Part shown: positions 1 through 8,789 of the stretch, one piece after another
How the letters are laid out: each line of letters begins with the position of its first letter
Numbering within the stretch: position 1 is the stretch's first letter
Source of the DNA: Mesostigma viride
Taxonomy: Eukaryota > Streptophyta > Mesostigmatophyceae > Mesostigmatales > Mesostigmataceae
Assembly: GCA_009746045.1 (NCBI GenBank)
Contig: RPFO01000210.1
Coordinates: 1 to 53,892 of the forward strand
Direction of reading: 5' to 3'
Length of the DNA stretch: 53,892 nt
The notes under the pieces: generated by a model
The model's input: the letters and a program-made list of their open reading frames with translations, nothing else
What the model was told of the DNA's origin: nothing
Database searches by the model: none
Made by a program: the position numbers and the translations under genes

Positions 1-18
1 AATTGGGGCGCAATATGA
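1..18 (+). CDS. chaB: chaB, last five codons and stop (partial)
   Basis: The window opens inside the final codons of chaB: Asn-Trp-Gly-Ala-Ile followed by TGA. The complete gene is at 43425-43655, so this is only the contig edge and not a separate gene. Confidence 0.85.
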   Translation, partial: NWGAI

Positions 19-49
19 TTAATCTTTAAGCTCAAAAAAATTGGTGTTT

Positions 50-87
50 AAAAATTCATATTAGGTAAAAACCTAATATGAATTTTT
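50..87. terminator. Bidirectional terminator between chaB and the ABC exporter
   Basis: A 17-bp perfect inverted repeat (50-66 with 71-87) with an AAAA loop lies between two convergent genes. It has a run of A on its left flank and a run of T on its right, so it can end transcription from both sides. It overlaps the stop codon of the exporter. The twin is at 43687-43725. Confidence 0.75.
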
Positions 88-1866
88 ACTTATGTTCAGG
101 TAAAATCCTCCCACTTGTGCATCCCACATAGCTTTATATAGCCCTTTAAATTGTAGCAGCTGAGCATGCGATCCATCTTCTACAATTTTTCCTTGATCAA
201 AAACTAATATCCTATCCATATACATTAAAGTGGAAAGACGATGGGCAACAGTTAGAGTGGTTTTACCTTCAAAAAGCTCTAGTAAGCTATTTTGGATTAA
301 CCCTTCAGTAATTGAGTCAAGTTGGCTAGTTGCTTCATCAAGGACTAATATCGGTGGATCTTTTAGAAAAGCCCTAGCAATTGCTATACGCTGACGTTGT
401 CCGCCAGAGAGTTTAACACCGCGCTCGCCTACTAATGAATCATAACCTTCTGGAAGTTGAACAATAAACTGATGAGCTTGTGCTTTTTTAGCGGCAGTTA
501 TTATTTCTTCTTCAGTAGCTTCAGGCCGGCTATAACGATATTATCTTTTATAGACCTGTGAAATAATGTTGGATCCTGTGGTATAACTCCTATAGCTTTC
601 CTTAAAGAGGTTTGGGTTACTTCTCTAATATTCTGACCGTCAATTAGAATACGGCCTTCATTAATATCATATAACCTTAAAATTAAATTAACAAAAGTGG
701 TTTTACCGCTACCGGAATACCCAACTAATCCTACTTTTTTGATAAGGGTCAATTTTGATTGATAAATTGTCAAATAAAGGATCAGAATTTTTTATATCCA
801 AATTTAACTGCATCAAAAATAATTTCTCCATCGGTAACTTTCAGAACTTCTGCATACTCTGTGTCTTTAATCTGGATTGGCATTAACACTATACTTAATC
901 CTTGATTTACTCTACCGATTACTTCGGCTAAATCATGAATATAGTGCGAAAAATTCCATAAAATCTGGATAAGTGAAAATTTTATAGTCAACACTAGAAT
1001 AAAATCTCCGGAGGTAATTGCCCTCCTCTAGCCCTATAATTAATAACCATAAACAGATTATTTGATAAGAAACAAAAGACCCACCCTGGAAAGTACTCAT
1101 TTTAAGAAAGAACCAGTCTCTTTTTTGCATGGCAAGAACTAGTTTATCAAATGCTGTTATTAATCCTTGAGTCTCTTGTTTTTACCAGTAAAAAGCCTGA
1201 TGGTCGTTATATTACTTAAAGTATCAGCCTTATAACCGACCAGGCGAGATCTTATATCAGCAACGTCTTTAGATAAATTACTTGCAGTAGCAGATAACTT
1301 AAAGGAAATAATAATAAAAGTCCCTCCCCAAAAAATGAAAACCGCAGCAAATTTGGCATTTGTTTGATATAAGGTATAGCTGGCAATTACCAAGGTAAGG
1401 ACATTACCAAAAATTTGATGGACACAAATTCTGATAATATCGGGAATACCACCGATTACATCGTTAATTTTGTTAACCAGGCTACCAGCAAAATGATTCT
1501 GATATAAATCAGCCGAGTGGCTCATCATTCTCTTCATTAATTTAATTCCGGTATATTTCTGCAAATTAGCCTTAACTTTTACCAGATAAAATCGTCAAGC
1601 CTAGAAGCAACCAAGACTACAATTAAAAGTATAATATAGAGAATCACAGGCTCGCTTAAGGCAAGTAATACTCCCCTATGATCAATATTTTCGGTCCTAT
1701 CTACCATGATTTTAAGCAAATAAGGGCCAAGGCTTACATCAATTGACCATATCGTTGATGTAACAAAGAGCCCTATTACATAAAATTTAAATTGTTTAAT
1801 CGATGTAAGAATAAATGATAAAGTACTATTTACCCCTACATACTGATAGGTACGTTCCTTCTTCAT
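86..1866 (-). pseudogene. ABC exporter, frameshifted copy (probable contig-end errors)
   Basis: This is the same gene as the intact 594-codon exporter at 43723-45507, but here it is broken by small length changes: one base lost near 105 and 535, one gained near 740 and 790, two lost near 1022, one lost near 1181 and near 1568, net four bases short. Most are in homopolymers or short repeats. A few substitutions are also present (near 975, 1070 and 1580). The next 7 kb shows no such differences from its twin. I therefore read the breaks as consensus errors at the contig end rather than true decay; the intact copy should be taken as the gene. Confidence 0.85.
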
Positions 1867-1928
1867 ACATACATTTTCTAATTTAATTAGGTTATTCCCT
1901 TGTTTTTGGAATTAGTTGGGAATAACTG

Positions 1929-2138
1929 TTATTTTTTGAAAAAATAGCTTATTAAAATACATGCCAAGCTAATAATTAGCGAAGTCATTATTGGAAAATA
2001 AAAGGTAAAATTGTTTTTTTTAATTACTATATCTCCAGGTAAATTCCCAAGTCTTAAGTAAGTTATTAGAGGCCAGAATATTCCTATAATAATAATTATT
2101 ATATTTTTCTGCATAGCTGCCATTACCAGCTTAATCAA
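1929..2138 (-). CDS. DUF2905 small membrane protein
   Basis: A 69-residue protein with two hydrophobic helices (about residues 9-27 and 47-66) separated by a short loop holding the hallmark G-N-L-P-G-D-I and the following F-Y-F-P-I-M-T-S of the DUF2905 family. The molecular function of that family is unknown; it is an inner-membrane protein. Its start codon overlaps the end of the upstream BON-domain gene by eight bases, so the two are probably cotranslated. It sits between that gene and the ABC exporter on the same strand, with no terminator seen between them. Confidence 0.8.
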   Translation of the reverse strand: MIKLVMAAMQKNIIIIIIGIFWPLITYLRLGNLPGDIVIKKNNFTFYFPIMTSLIISLACILISYFFKK

Positions 2139-2793
2139 CTACTAACTCGTTTTTAACTTCTGCTACACCTGGTATTGCCCATGCAGCATCTTCAGCTATA
2201 TCCATTTCATCGAAATTAGATACTTCACCTTCAAGGGTGATTTTCTTACCTTGGACTTTTATTTTAATTCGGGAAGCATCAAGGCGTGCATGCCTTTCAA
2301 ACTCTTTAGTAATTTCCTGTCTTACTTTGTCTTCATTGATGGTAATAGAAGGCTTGACCATTATTTCATTATTTATTGATTTTATCCCCCATAGATTTTT
2401 AACAGCTGTAAAAGCTGCAGTTTTTTCATATTGCCATTCTACTTCCCCGGATAAAGTGACTATACCGTCTTTTACTAATGCTTTTATCTTTTGCGCCGGC
2501 ACCCACACACTTGCTTTTAAAGCGTTAATTGTATCGGTTGCGATTTCAGAATCAGTTTTCTTATAATGCAAGGAAGGATCTACCTTAATTTCATTGACTA
2601 TTGCTTTGACTCCGTGAATGGCTTTTACCGTATTTTCTGCCGTAAGCTTTTCAGCAAAGCTTTTTACCTTGCCATCTAGTACCACAATATCGTGATTACC
2701 TTGAATAGCGACTGTAATATTTGCTGCGTCAAGCCTTGGTTCAAAATGAAGCTTTTCCATAACAGTTGTATATAATTTGCCGTTTGCTACCAT
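2131..2793 (-). CDS. Triple BON-domain protein (OsmY-like, no signal peptide)
   Basis: 220 residues made of three successive BON domains (about residues 5-70, 78-145 and 148-218), each with the Gly-centred 'V.L.G.V' strand and a following helix ending in a 'V..V.N.I' strand. BON domains bind phospholipid surfaces and are typical of osmotic and envelope stress proteins such as OsmY. There is no signal peptide, unlike the second BON protein at 42883. The start is set at 2793: an ATG five codons upstream (2808) is followed directly by GGAGGT, which must be the ribosome binding site, seven bases before the ATG at 2793. First gene of a minus-strand run with DUF2905 and perhaps the exporter. Confidence 0.88.
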   Translation of the reverse strand: MVANGKLYTTVMEKLHFEPRLDAANITVAIQGNHDIVVLDGKVKSFAEKLTAENTVKAIHGVKAIVNEIKVDPSLHYKKTDSEIATDTINALKASVWVPAQKIKALVKDGIVTLSGEVEWQYEKTAAFTAVKNLWGIKSINNEIMVKPSITINEDKVRQEITKEFERHARLDASRIKIKVQGKKITLEGEVSNFDEMDIAEDAAWAIPGVAEVKNELVVD

Positions 2794-3016
2794 AATATTT
2801 ACCTCCATAAAATTTTTAATTATCTATTAAGATTTTTTAAATCTAGCTATAAAATAAGAGTAACATATTCGCAACCAATGGTTCAACCATTTATTAAATA
2901 AAATCTATAAGTTTGGTAATAAATTTTAGACAAACCGGTTTTTTAGATTATTTTAAGATCAAGCATTTTATCTTCTAGATAAGCACATTATTTTGTTTTA
3001 GAAAAAAAATTGGGGT

Positions 3017-3053
3017 AAAAAAAAGCCCATTGAAAAAATTATTCTCAACGAGC
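3017..3053 (-). terminator. Rho-independent terminator after the DUF2188 gene
   Basis: On the minus strand a nine-pair stem (two G-U pairs; arms 3045-3053 and 3025-3033) with an A/T-rich loop is followed by eight T. It begins 26 bases after the DUF2188 stop codon. Twin at 46658-46694. Confidence 0.8.
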
Positions 3054-3078
3054 CTTTTCGTTATAAATAAGCAAGAGT

Positions 3079-3312
3079 TTATGCGAAATTTTCTACGGTT
3101 TCAAATTTACCATCTTCCCTGTGGATTACTACGTGACCTTGTTCTACTCCTTTAGCTTTCTTTTCTGCCTGTTTTATAGCCTCATCTTTTGAATCATAGG
3201 TGTCATAACTATCGGCTTTTACTTCTTTAACATGCCATTTATTATCTGATCTATTGTGGGTAACATGAAAAAAATGGCCTCTTGCTTCTGGCGATTGTCC
3301 TCTTCCTGTCAT
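3079..3312 (-). CDS. DUF2188 protein
   Basis: A 77-residue hydrophilic protein. It shows the DUF2188 pattern: H-V (residues 17-18), a tryptophan in 'W-H-V', a 'S-K-D-E-A-I-K-Q-A' helix and a C-terminal 'V-V-I-H-R-E-D-G-K' strand. The function is unknown; members often lie in stress-gene clusters, which fits this neighbourhood. The ATG is preceded by a strong GGAGG seven to eight bases upstream. It is transcribed alone, with its own terminator downstream, and diverges from the Hsp20 gene, with an inverted-repeat element between them. Confidence 0.85.
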   Translation of the reverse strand: MTGRGQSPEARGHFFHVTHNRSDNKWHVKEVKADSYDTYDSKDEAIKQAEKKAKGVEQGHVVIHREDGKFETVENFA

Positions 3313-3349
3313 AATAACCTCCTAAATTTATAATTGTTATATTTAAGGC

Positions 3350-3470
3350 AATTAACTAATAGTCTTTTAGGTTGAACTAGCCACTGGGCGCGAGGAGTGC
3401 AGAGTACAGATGATGCATAAAAGATTAGTAGTTATGTAGCTAATTCAACCTAAAAGACTATTAGTTAATT
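3350..3470. repeat. 121-bp palindromic element with 27-bp perfect inverted ends
   Basis: Two perfectly complementary 27-base arms (3350-3376 and 3444-3470) flank a 67-base centre. Complementarity continues inward by four more bases after one mismatch. The centre is noticeably less AT-rich than its surroundings (a run around 3383-3402 is mostly G and C). It lies in the divergent gap between DUF2188 and Hsp20. It could be a MITE-like or palindromic intergenic element, or a structured RNA; no second family member apart from the over-run twin (46991-47111) was seen here. Confidence 0.8.
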
Positions 3471-3673
3471 TTTACCTACTATTATTAACTGTAAAAAAAA
3501 CTTTATGTTAAGTCAATAATATTTTTAAACTAAAAGTGTATTTATTTTAAAAATACCAATTATCCCAGGAAATGCCTCAGAGTAAAGATATTAAGATAGT
3601 TTTTAACTTAATAAAATAAAATCTGTTTTGTTTGTTAATTATTTATATTTTAAACTTATAGTGTAAAATATAG

Positions 3674-3703
3674 TTGACAGGAAATTTAATATTATTTTAT
3701 TAT
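3674..3703 (+). promoter_or_regulatory. Sigma-70-type promoter of the Hsp20 gene
   Basis: A perfect TTGACA (3674-3679) is followed, after 18 bases, by TATTAT (3698-3703), 55 bases before the Hsp20 start codon. No heat-shock-type element was seen, so the sequence suggests vegetative transcription. Twin at 47315-47344. Confidence 0.6.
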
Positions 3704-3758
3704 TTAATAATAATCTATCTGCTTAGAAATATTAATAATTATAAAATAAGAGGTTATT

Positions 3759-4262
3759 ATGCTACACAACTTGCCAAGCATAAACTTAAAATCCGAGTTT
3801 CTAAGAAATAGTAAAAAATCTTCTAGTTTGGGATGTTTTCTAGAACATTTTTTTAAGAGTTTTTTTAAGAAATATTTATTTTCGAATAATGAAAATTCTA
3901 CCCAGTATAAAAGTAGAGAACCCTTACCGCAAATTGACGTAGCAGAAACAGATTCGGCTTATTATTTTCAAATCGAGTTACCAGAAGTTTACAAGCAAAA
4001 TGCAGAAAAGGCTTTGAATAAAAATGAAAATTCACTTATTGATAATAAAAAACAAGGGATTACAGACCTTATAACGCAGAATTATAAAAGGGCAATTCAG
4101 CGTTCCATAACAGCTGGGATAAATATTAATGAATGTGAGCTTAACACTTCCTTCATAGATTCAGTTTTGCGCATAACGGTACTAAAAAAAAATAATAATA
4201 ATAATAATCAGAAGCAGAGAAGTGAAGCGGCAAGAAAAGAAATAAAATTGTTTTTTGCTTAA
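3759..4262 (+). CDS. Hsp20 / alpha-crystallin small heat-shock protein
   Basis: 167 residues. The alpha-crystallin domain starts at about residue 52 with 'P-Q-I-D-V-A-E-T-D' and a 'E-L-P' strand, and ends with 'L-R-I-T-V-L-K-K' near residue 143, the usual closing strand. The N-terminal 50 residues are Lys/Ser/Phe-rich, as in the aggregation-sensing arm of this family. The conserved 'ELPG' Gly is Glu here and the core is diverged with an Asn/Lys-rich insert, so it is an atypical member. Holdase chaperones of this kind occur on Rickettsia plasmids. AGAGG lies seven bases before the ATG. The DUF378 gene follows after 32 bases and is probably cotranscribed. Confidence 0.8.
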   Translation: MLHNLPSINLKSEFLRNSKKSSSLGCFLEHFFKSFFKKYLFSNNENSTQYKSREPLPQIDVAETDSAYYFQIELPEVYKQNAEKALNKNENSLIDNKKQGITDLITQNYKRAIQRSITAGININECELNTSFIDSVLRITVLKKNNNNNNQKQRSEAARKEIKLFFA

Positions 4263-4294
4263 CCTTTTATACAAATAAATTTTGAGGAAATTAT

Positions 4295-4516
4295 ATGGAA
4301 CAGAATAAACCAGAATTTAAGTTATTACTTTTATTGCTTCTAATGATCTCAGCAATTGGAGCAATAAATTGGGGACTAATAGGTATATGGAATTTTGACC
4401 TAGTGTTATATTTCTTTAGTACCAAACCGGTTATTATACGCTCAATTTACATAGCTATCGGAATAGCAGGGTCTATTTTAATGTTGTTGCTTGGGAAGCT
4501 ACAGCTTAACAAATAA
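4295..4516 (+). CDS. DUF378 membrane protein
   Basis: 73 residues with two transmembrane helices (about 9-31 and 48-68). The first contains the family signature 'A-I-G-A-I-N-W-G-L-I-G', the defining feature of DUF378 inner-membrane proteins, whose biochemical role is unknown. A TGAGGA ribosome binding site precedes the ATG. It lies 32 bases after the Hsp20 gene and about 100 bases before pcm on the same strand. Confidence 0.85.
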   Translation: MEQNKPEFKLLLLLLLMISAIGAINWGLIGIWNFDLVLYFFSTKPVIIRSIYIAIGIAGSILMLLLGKLQLNK

Positions 4517-4619
4517 TAAGTAAAATTATAGTATTCGTATAACAAATACAGATATAATAATCTTTAAAAAGGTAGATATTATAATAAAGGAAGAAGATTT
4601 TTATTTTAAAAGGTTATTA

Positions 4620-5243
4620 ATGGTAAATAACCTTTTGAAAGAAAGGGGGATCGAGGATTCTATGGTGCTAAATGCAATGCAAACTGTACCAAGAGAAGTT
4701 TTTGTTCCTGAAGATCTTAAAGATCAGGCCTATAATGACAATCCACTACCTATCGGTTTTGATCAAACCATTTCTCAACCTTATATAGTTGCGTTTATGA
4801 CCGAGTCACTTGAATTGCAGCCGGAATATAAGGTTTTGGAAATCGGCACTGGCTCTGGTTATCAGGCAGCTATATTAAGCAGGATTTGCTGCGAAGTTTA
4901 CAGCGTTGAAATAATTAAGGAATTAGCCGGGCGTGCCGGTGAAATATTCGAAAAACAGTTATATGATAATATCCATATTAAAGTAGGGGATGGCCATCAA
5001 GGATGGCCAGAAAAATCTCCTTTTGATGCTATAATCGTTACTGCAGCAGGGGTAGATATCCCAACTCCTTTAATCAGCCAGCTCAAAGTAGGCGGGAAAA
5101 TGATCTTACCGCTAAAGCGTAACAATTATGAGCAAATCCTGGTGTTAGTTACTAAAATTGACGTTGATGATAATATTATCCAAAAAGAGCTACTACCGGT
5201 AATGTTTGTACCTATGACCAGTAATAATAACTATTATCATTAA
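4620..5243 (+). CDS. pcm: Protein-L-isoaspartate O-methyltransferase
   Basis: A 207-residue class I SAM-dependent methyltransferase that starts repair of isoaspartyl residues in damaged proteins. Visible family features are 'V-P-R-E-V-F-V-P' (residues 23-30), the substrate loop 'T-I-S-Q-P' (50-54), the SAM motif 'E-I-G-T-G-S-G-Y-Q-A-A' (74-84) and 'L-K-V-G-G-K-M-I-L-P'. The start is uncertain: the frame stays open upstream and encodes residues resembling the usual Pcm N-terminus (K-E-E-D-F-Y-F-K-R-L-L before Met1). An ATT at 4578, five bases after AAGG, could be an unusual start; the ATG at 4620 has only a weak AAAGG. Confidence 0.92.
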   Translation: MVNNLLKERGIEDSMVLNAMQTVPREVFVPEDLKDQAYNDNPLPIGFDQTISQPYIVAFMTESLELQPEYKVLEIGTGSGYQAAILSRICCEVYSVEIIKELAGRAGEIFEKQLYDNIHIKVGDGHQGWPEKSPFDAIIVTAAGVDIPTPLISQLKVGGKMILPLKRNNYEQILVLVTKIDVDDNIIQKELLPVMFVPMTSNNNYYH

Positions 5244-5269
5244 CCCTTAAGCTTAAGGCTAAATACTCT

Positions 5270-6016
5270 CTAGTCTTTTCTTCTTTCCCCCAGAAAGTTT
5301 AAAAGATACAAAGCGAGGTTAATAAAATCCAGATACAAGGTAAATGCTCCCATAATGGCAATTTTCTGACCCACTTCTCCGCCACCATAGTAATAATACA
5401 TACCCTTTAGCTTCTGGGTATCCCATGCGGTCAGACCCATAAATATTCCAATTCCAGCTACAGAAAGCGCAAAATTTACAGCTGAACTTTGCAGAAATAT
5501 ATTTACAAGAGATATTATAACGAGCCCTATTAGTCCCATTATTAAAAATGATCCAGCTGAAGTGAGATCCTTATTAGTCGAATAGCCATACAAGCTCATG
5601 CAACCAAAAAGACTTGAGCAAATTAAAAATGTACGGACTAACGACTGGCCGGTATAAATAAAACCAAGGCTGGATAATGACATACCCATGGTAATAGCAT
5701 AAAGCCAAAATAAAATACGGGCATTGGCAACCGATATATTAGCAAAGCCAAAACCAAAGCTGAAGGCAATTATTAATGGAACAAGCTGGATTATAATTCC
5801 AAAACCGGTGATACCGTAAACTTCTCTGGTCGGAGTAAGCTTGTACATTAACTGCACTAACGGCTCAAAATTTAAAGTAGCAAACGCCATAATCCCCGTT
5901 ATCAGTAAACCAATAGCCATATAGTTATAAATTTTTAACATGTATAGGCGCAAACCTTCGTTAAAATTTTTGTCGCTTGCTTTATTGGTTATAAATTCAT
6001 TTCTATAATCAATCAT
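5270..6016 (-). CDS. BI-1/YccA family membrane protein
   Basis: 248 residues with seven predicted transmembrane segments and the Bax-inhibitor-1 family layout: a short soluble N-terminus, then 'Y-N-Y-M-A-I-G-L-L-I-T-G' opening the first helix, and 'W-D-T-Q-K-L-K' followed by a Gly-rich loop and a terminal 'L-Y-L-D-F-I-N-L' helix. Bacterial relatives are YccA, which modulates FtsH proteolysis, and calcium-leak proteins such as YetJ; which applies here cannot be told. GGGGA about ten bases upstream of the ATG is the likely ribosome binding site. Convergent with pcm, with a 26-base gap. Confidence 0.9.
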   Translation of the reverse strand: MIDYRNEFITNKASDKNFNEGLRLYMLKIYNYMAIGLLITGIMAFATLNFEPLVQLMYKLTPTREVYGITGFGIIIQLVPLIIAFSFGFGFANISVANARILFWLYAITMGMSLSSLGFIYTGQSLVRTFLICSSLFGCMSLYGYSTNKDLTSAGSFLIMGLIGLVIISLVNIFLQSSAVNFALSVAGIGIFMGLTAWDTQKLKGMYYYYGGGEVGQKIAIMGAFTLYLDFINLALYLLNFLGERRKD

Positions 6017-6255
6017 ATTTAATTATTATCCCCTATTAATTTTTCTAAATACTATTTTTTTATTTATAAATTTTATTACTTATAGTTAATTAAAGGATAT
6101 TATATAATAATCTTTAGTTCAATAGAATTTATTATCTCTTTTTATCATTTCACCTCAAAATAATTAAACCTTTGGTTTTAAAAAATATTATAAAATATAT
6201 AATATAAATATAAACTTTAAATAAAATCATTTAATCAAAAGTTATCTTATAAGCC

Positions 6256-6687
6256 ATGTTAAATAATAATTACAAAGTAACTTATATTTTAGTATCAGAC
6301 GGTTCTAAAGCCCGTATTTATGCAAGCGATGTGAACAAACATAATTTAAGGTTGATTAATACTTTAAGCTCAGAAACAGCTAGAATGCACAGCCATGATT
6401 TAGGCAGCAAGAAACCACATGGCATATTTGAAAGAAATAGACCTGAAGCAAAAGTTGATCTCCACGCTAAGGCCAAGAAGGACTTTGCACACCATATAGC
6501 TAGTTTATTAAATAGTAGCTCGCTAGCTCATGAGTTTCAGAAACTTGTATTAATTGCCCCTCCTAAATTTCTGGGTAGTTTGCGCTCAATGCTAACTAAG
6601 GACACTACGCTGCTCATAGCAAAAGAAATCAAAAAGGATTTAACTCATACTGATGAGGAAATTTTAAAGAACTATATTTGGGAATAA
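6256..6687 (+). CDS. Host attachment protein family (baeRF-like)
   Basis: 143 residues of the Host_attach family. It opens with 'Y-I-L-V-S-D-G-S-K-A-R-I-Y' and closes with 'L-V-L-I-A-P-P-K-F-L-G-S-L-R' (residues 96-109) and 'I-K-K-D-L-T-H', all typical of the family. The family name comes from a bacterial attachment phenotype, but the fold relates to the central domain of the aRF1/eRF1 release factor, so a ribosome-linked role is also proposed. No signal peptide is visible, arguing for a cytoplasmic protein. No obvious Shine-Dalgarno precedes the ATG. Confidence 0.85.
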   Translation: MLNNNYKVTYILVSDGSKARIYASDVNKHNLRLINTLSSETARMHSHDLGSKKPHGIFERNRPEAKVDLHAKAKKDFAHHIASLLNSSSLAHEFQKLVLIAPPKFLGSLRSMLTKDTTLLIAKEIKKDLTHTDEEILKNYIWE

Positions 6688-6728
6688 GGAATTCTAACTA
6701 CTGAAAATCTGATGACTACAATTCCTGC

Positions 6729-7099
6729 TTAAATAATATCAGCTATAAACCGCCAAGGTTTATCGATTGCTTTATTAATGCCTATACGGGTGGTAATACC
6801 AATATTTTCAATATTTATCCCTTGCGTTAAGTAAAAATTATCATTACTTATTAAGTTAATACCGTTATCCCTGGTGGTAATACCAAGATAACGACATATT
6901 TTTCCCGGCCCGTTAAGATGGATGTCTGGTAATCTCAACCCTCGAATTAATACGGCACTTGGATGTCCTACCTCTTCTGTTACGACGTTAATGCAGTAAT
7001 ACATTCCGTATATCATATATACATATAAATACCCCGGCGGACCAAACATAATAGCGCTCCTATTGCTCATGCCTTTATAAGCATGGGATGCTTCATCAT
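6729..7099 (-). pseudogene. 3' fragment of mpg (3-methyladenine DNA glycosylase)
   Basis: About 122 codons matching residues 50 onwards of the intact mpg at 8790-9311. The first 49 residues, which include the start of the glycosylase domain, are missing, and the last residues differ because homology stops eight bases before the normal end. Only three base differences from the intact gene were seen. No ribosome binding site or credible start precedes it. It is the product of a recent segmental duplication (see the repeat entries), not a working glycosylase. Confidence 0.85.
6735..7099. repeat. 365-bp direct repeat of the mpg 3' region, unit A
   Basis: Unit A (6735-7099) matches unit B (8802-9166) at 362 of 365 positions; they are 2,067 bases apart in the same orientation. 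Together they bracket the TPR-methyltransferase gene. The boundaries are sharp, with unrelated DNA on both sides of unit A. Confidence 0.9.
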
Positions 7100-7376
7100 G
7101 ATCTAGCGGACACAATTATGCGCAAAACCTAAGGTTATGCAATTAAATCTCGCTCAATCTCCGAAGCCATAGAAAATGCCATAACAACAATTTTGCTTTG
7201 AATAGTGTCATCTAATTTCTAGTTTCCTTTAACTACATAAATTGCTATACCTTTTTCCTGTAGCAACCATCAGAATAATAGAAGTAAATAAGTTATTGTT
7301 TTTTCATGCACTTTCACTAGAATCGACTTTGCAAAAAAACTTTTGACTTATAAATTCATAAGCGTGTGGGTATAAA

Positions 7377-8507
7377 ATGATTAATACTTTCCAGCAACTT
7401 GTAAATGAAGAACGATGGGTAGAGATAGCAAATATAGTAGAAAACTCGCAATTTGATAGAAGTAAAATAGAGATAATATTAGCTGCATATAAAGCATACA
7501 CCAAACTTGCTAGTCCAGAACAAGCCGAGTATTGGCTTGACCAGGCATTGTCTGTGACCACTAAAAACCATACTTTGTATCGTGATAAAGGTTTGTTCCA
7601 TTATAAACGTCGATCATTGAAAGAAGCTGAATTTTGTTTCATAGAAGCAAGTAAACTTAGACCTGATAGAGCTTCTTACCACGCATACCTTGGTTATATT
7701 AGCTATCAATTGGGTGACTATAATAACTCAATTGAATCATATATCAAAGCGTTAACTATAGATAATACTCAACACAGTTGGTGGCTTAACTTAGGATACG
7801 CACAGATGAAACTTGGTTTATTACATGAAGCAGCAGAAAGCCTCCAAAAATCATTGATGCTAAGAGATAATAAAACTATACGCAATATGTACGAAGAATT
7901 ACTCCGTCAGCCACGTTTAGGAAACGTGTCTGCGTCTGTAAAATATTATGACACAATGTTTATGGATTCACCTGAGTATGCTAAATCAGGTGATAGTTGC
8001 GTCTATACTCCCATTTGGCAATGCATTGTTGACATTTTAAAGGATAAAGGCACTAATAGTATTCTTGATCTAGGTTGTGGACCAGGACAATTTGCTGAGT
8101 TTATTAAATTACGGTTACCAAATATACAATATACTGGCGTGGACTTTAGTAGTGTAGCAATATTACAGGCCCAAAACCGATGCCCTAATTACTTGTTTAA
8201 GCAAGAAAAATTACCAATTACCAATTTTAGTAATATACCACCTTTTGACACTATAATATGTACAGAAGTATTAGAACACGTAGAACATGACTTGGCAATT
8301 TTAGAAGCAATCCCAGTAGGTACATTTATAGTTGCTTCTGTACCTAATTTTAATTCTTTTGGCCATATCCGTTTGTTTCGTACAGCAGAGGAAGTTTACC
8401 AACGTTATGGTAGTCTCATTGAAAATATTCAAGTACAAGCCAATTCGGTAAATCAGCACTCTATTATCTGGTTAATGTATGGTCATAAGACTGTACAAAA
8501 TAAGTGA
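7377..8507 (+). CDS. TPR-containing SAM-dependent methyltransferase
   Basis: 376 residues. The first half carries helical repeats, best seen as TPRs at about 68-100, 101-134 and 135-168. The second half is a class I methyltransferase with motif I 'D-L-G-C-G-P-G-Q-F' (231-239), an acidic 'G-V-D-F-S' strand end (254-258) and 'T-E-V-L-E-H-V' (296-302), as in UbiG/BioC-like enzymes. The substrate is unknown; fused TPRs suggest a protein or glycan-assembly partner. There is no clear ribosome binding site. It lies between the two mpg repeat units on the opposite strand to mpg, so it arrived with, or was enclosed by, that duplication. Confidence 0.85.
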   Translation: MINTFQQLVNEERWVEIANIVENSQFDRSKIEIILAAYKAYTKLASPEQAEYWLDQALSVTTKNHTLYRDKGLFHYKRRSLKEAEFCFIEASKLRPDRASYHAYLGYISYQLGDYNNSIESYIKALTIDNTQHSWWLNLGYAQMKLGLLHEAAESLQKSLMLRDNKTIRNMYEELLRQPRLGNVSASVKYYDTMFMDSPEYAKSGDSCVYTPIWQCIVDILKDKGTNSILDLGCGPGQFAEFIKLRLPNIQYTGVDFSSVAILQAQNRCPNYLFKQEKLPITNFSNIPPFDTIICTEVLEHVEHDLAILEAIPVGTFIVASVPNFNSFGHIRLFRTAEEVYQRYGSLIENIQVQANSVNQHSIIWLMYGHKTVQNK

Positions 8508-8789
8508 TAATAGAACGTAATATGTATATTTTGTATAAAATACGGCTCTAACTACAAGAGTAGACTAAATACCAAAAGCTTCTCCAGTGGAGGTTAACTG
8601 CGCGATTCGTATACCTTATTACAAGAAATTTGTAAGATAAAGGTCTAACTTTTTATAAAACACTGAGTAAAAATAGATTTCCTGGTTGTATAGACCTGAT
8701 TTAGATTAAGAACTATATAAGCTAATTTAAAATCTAAAACTTCTAAACTTTGTAGGAAAATAAGAAATTGGATAGATATTTACGAATGA

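Noticed and set aside
2237-2566. 109-codon plus-strand frame
   Set aside because: It is the antisense shadow of the triple BON-domain gene and has no protein character of its own. The same holds at 45878-46207.
5270-6016. BI-1 protein as an anti-apoptotic effector for the host cell
   Set aside because: The family is widespread in free-living bacteria as an inner-membrane protein, so the sequence gives no reason to prefer a host-directed role.
7304-7561. 85-codon minus-strand frame
   Set aside because: Overlaps the start of the TPR-methyltransferase gene on the other strand and has no ribosome binding site.
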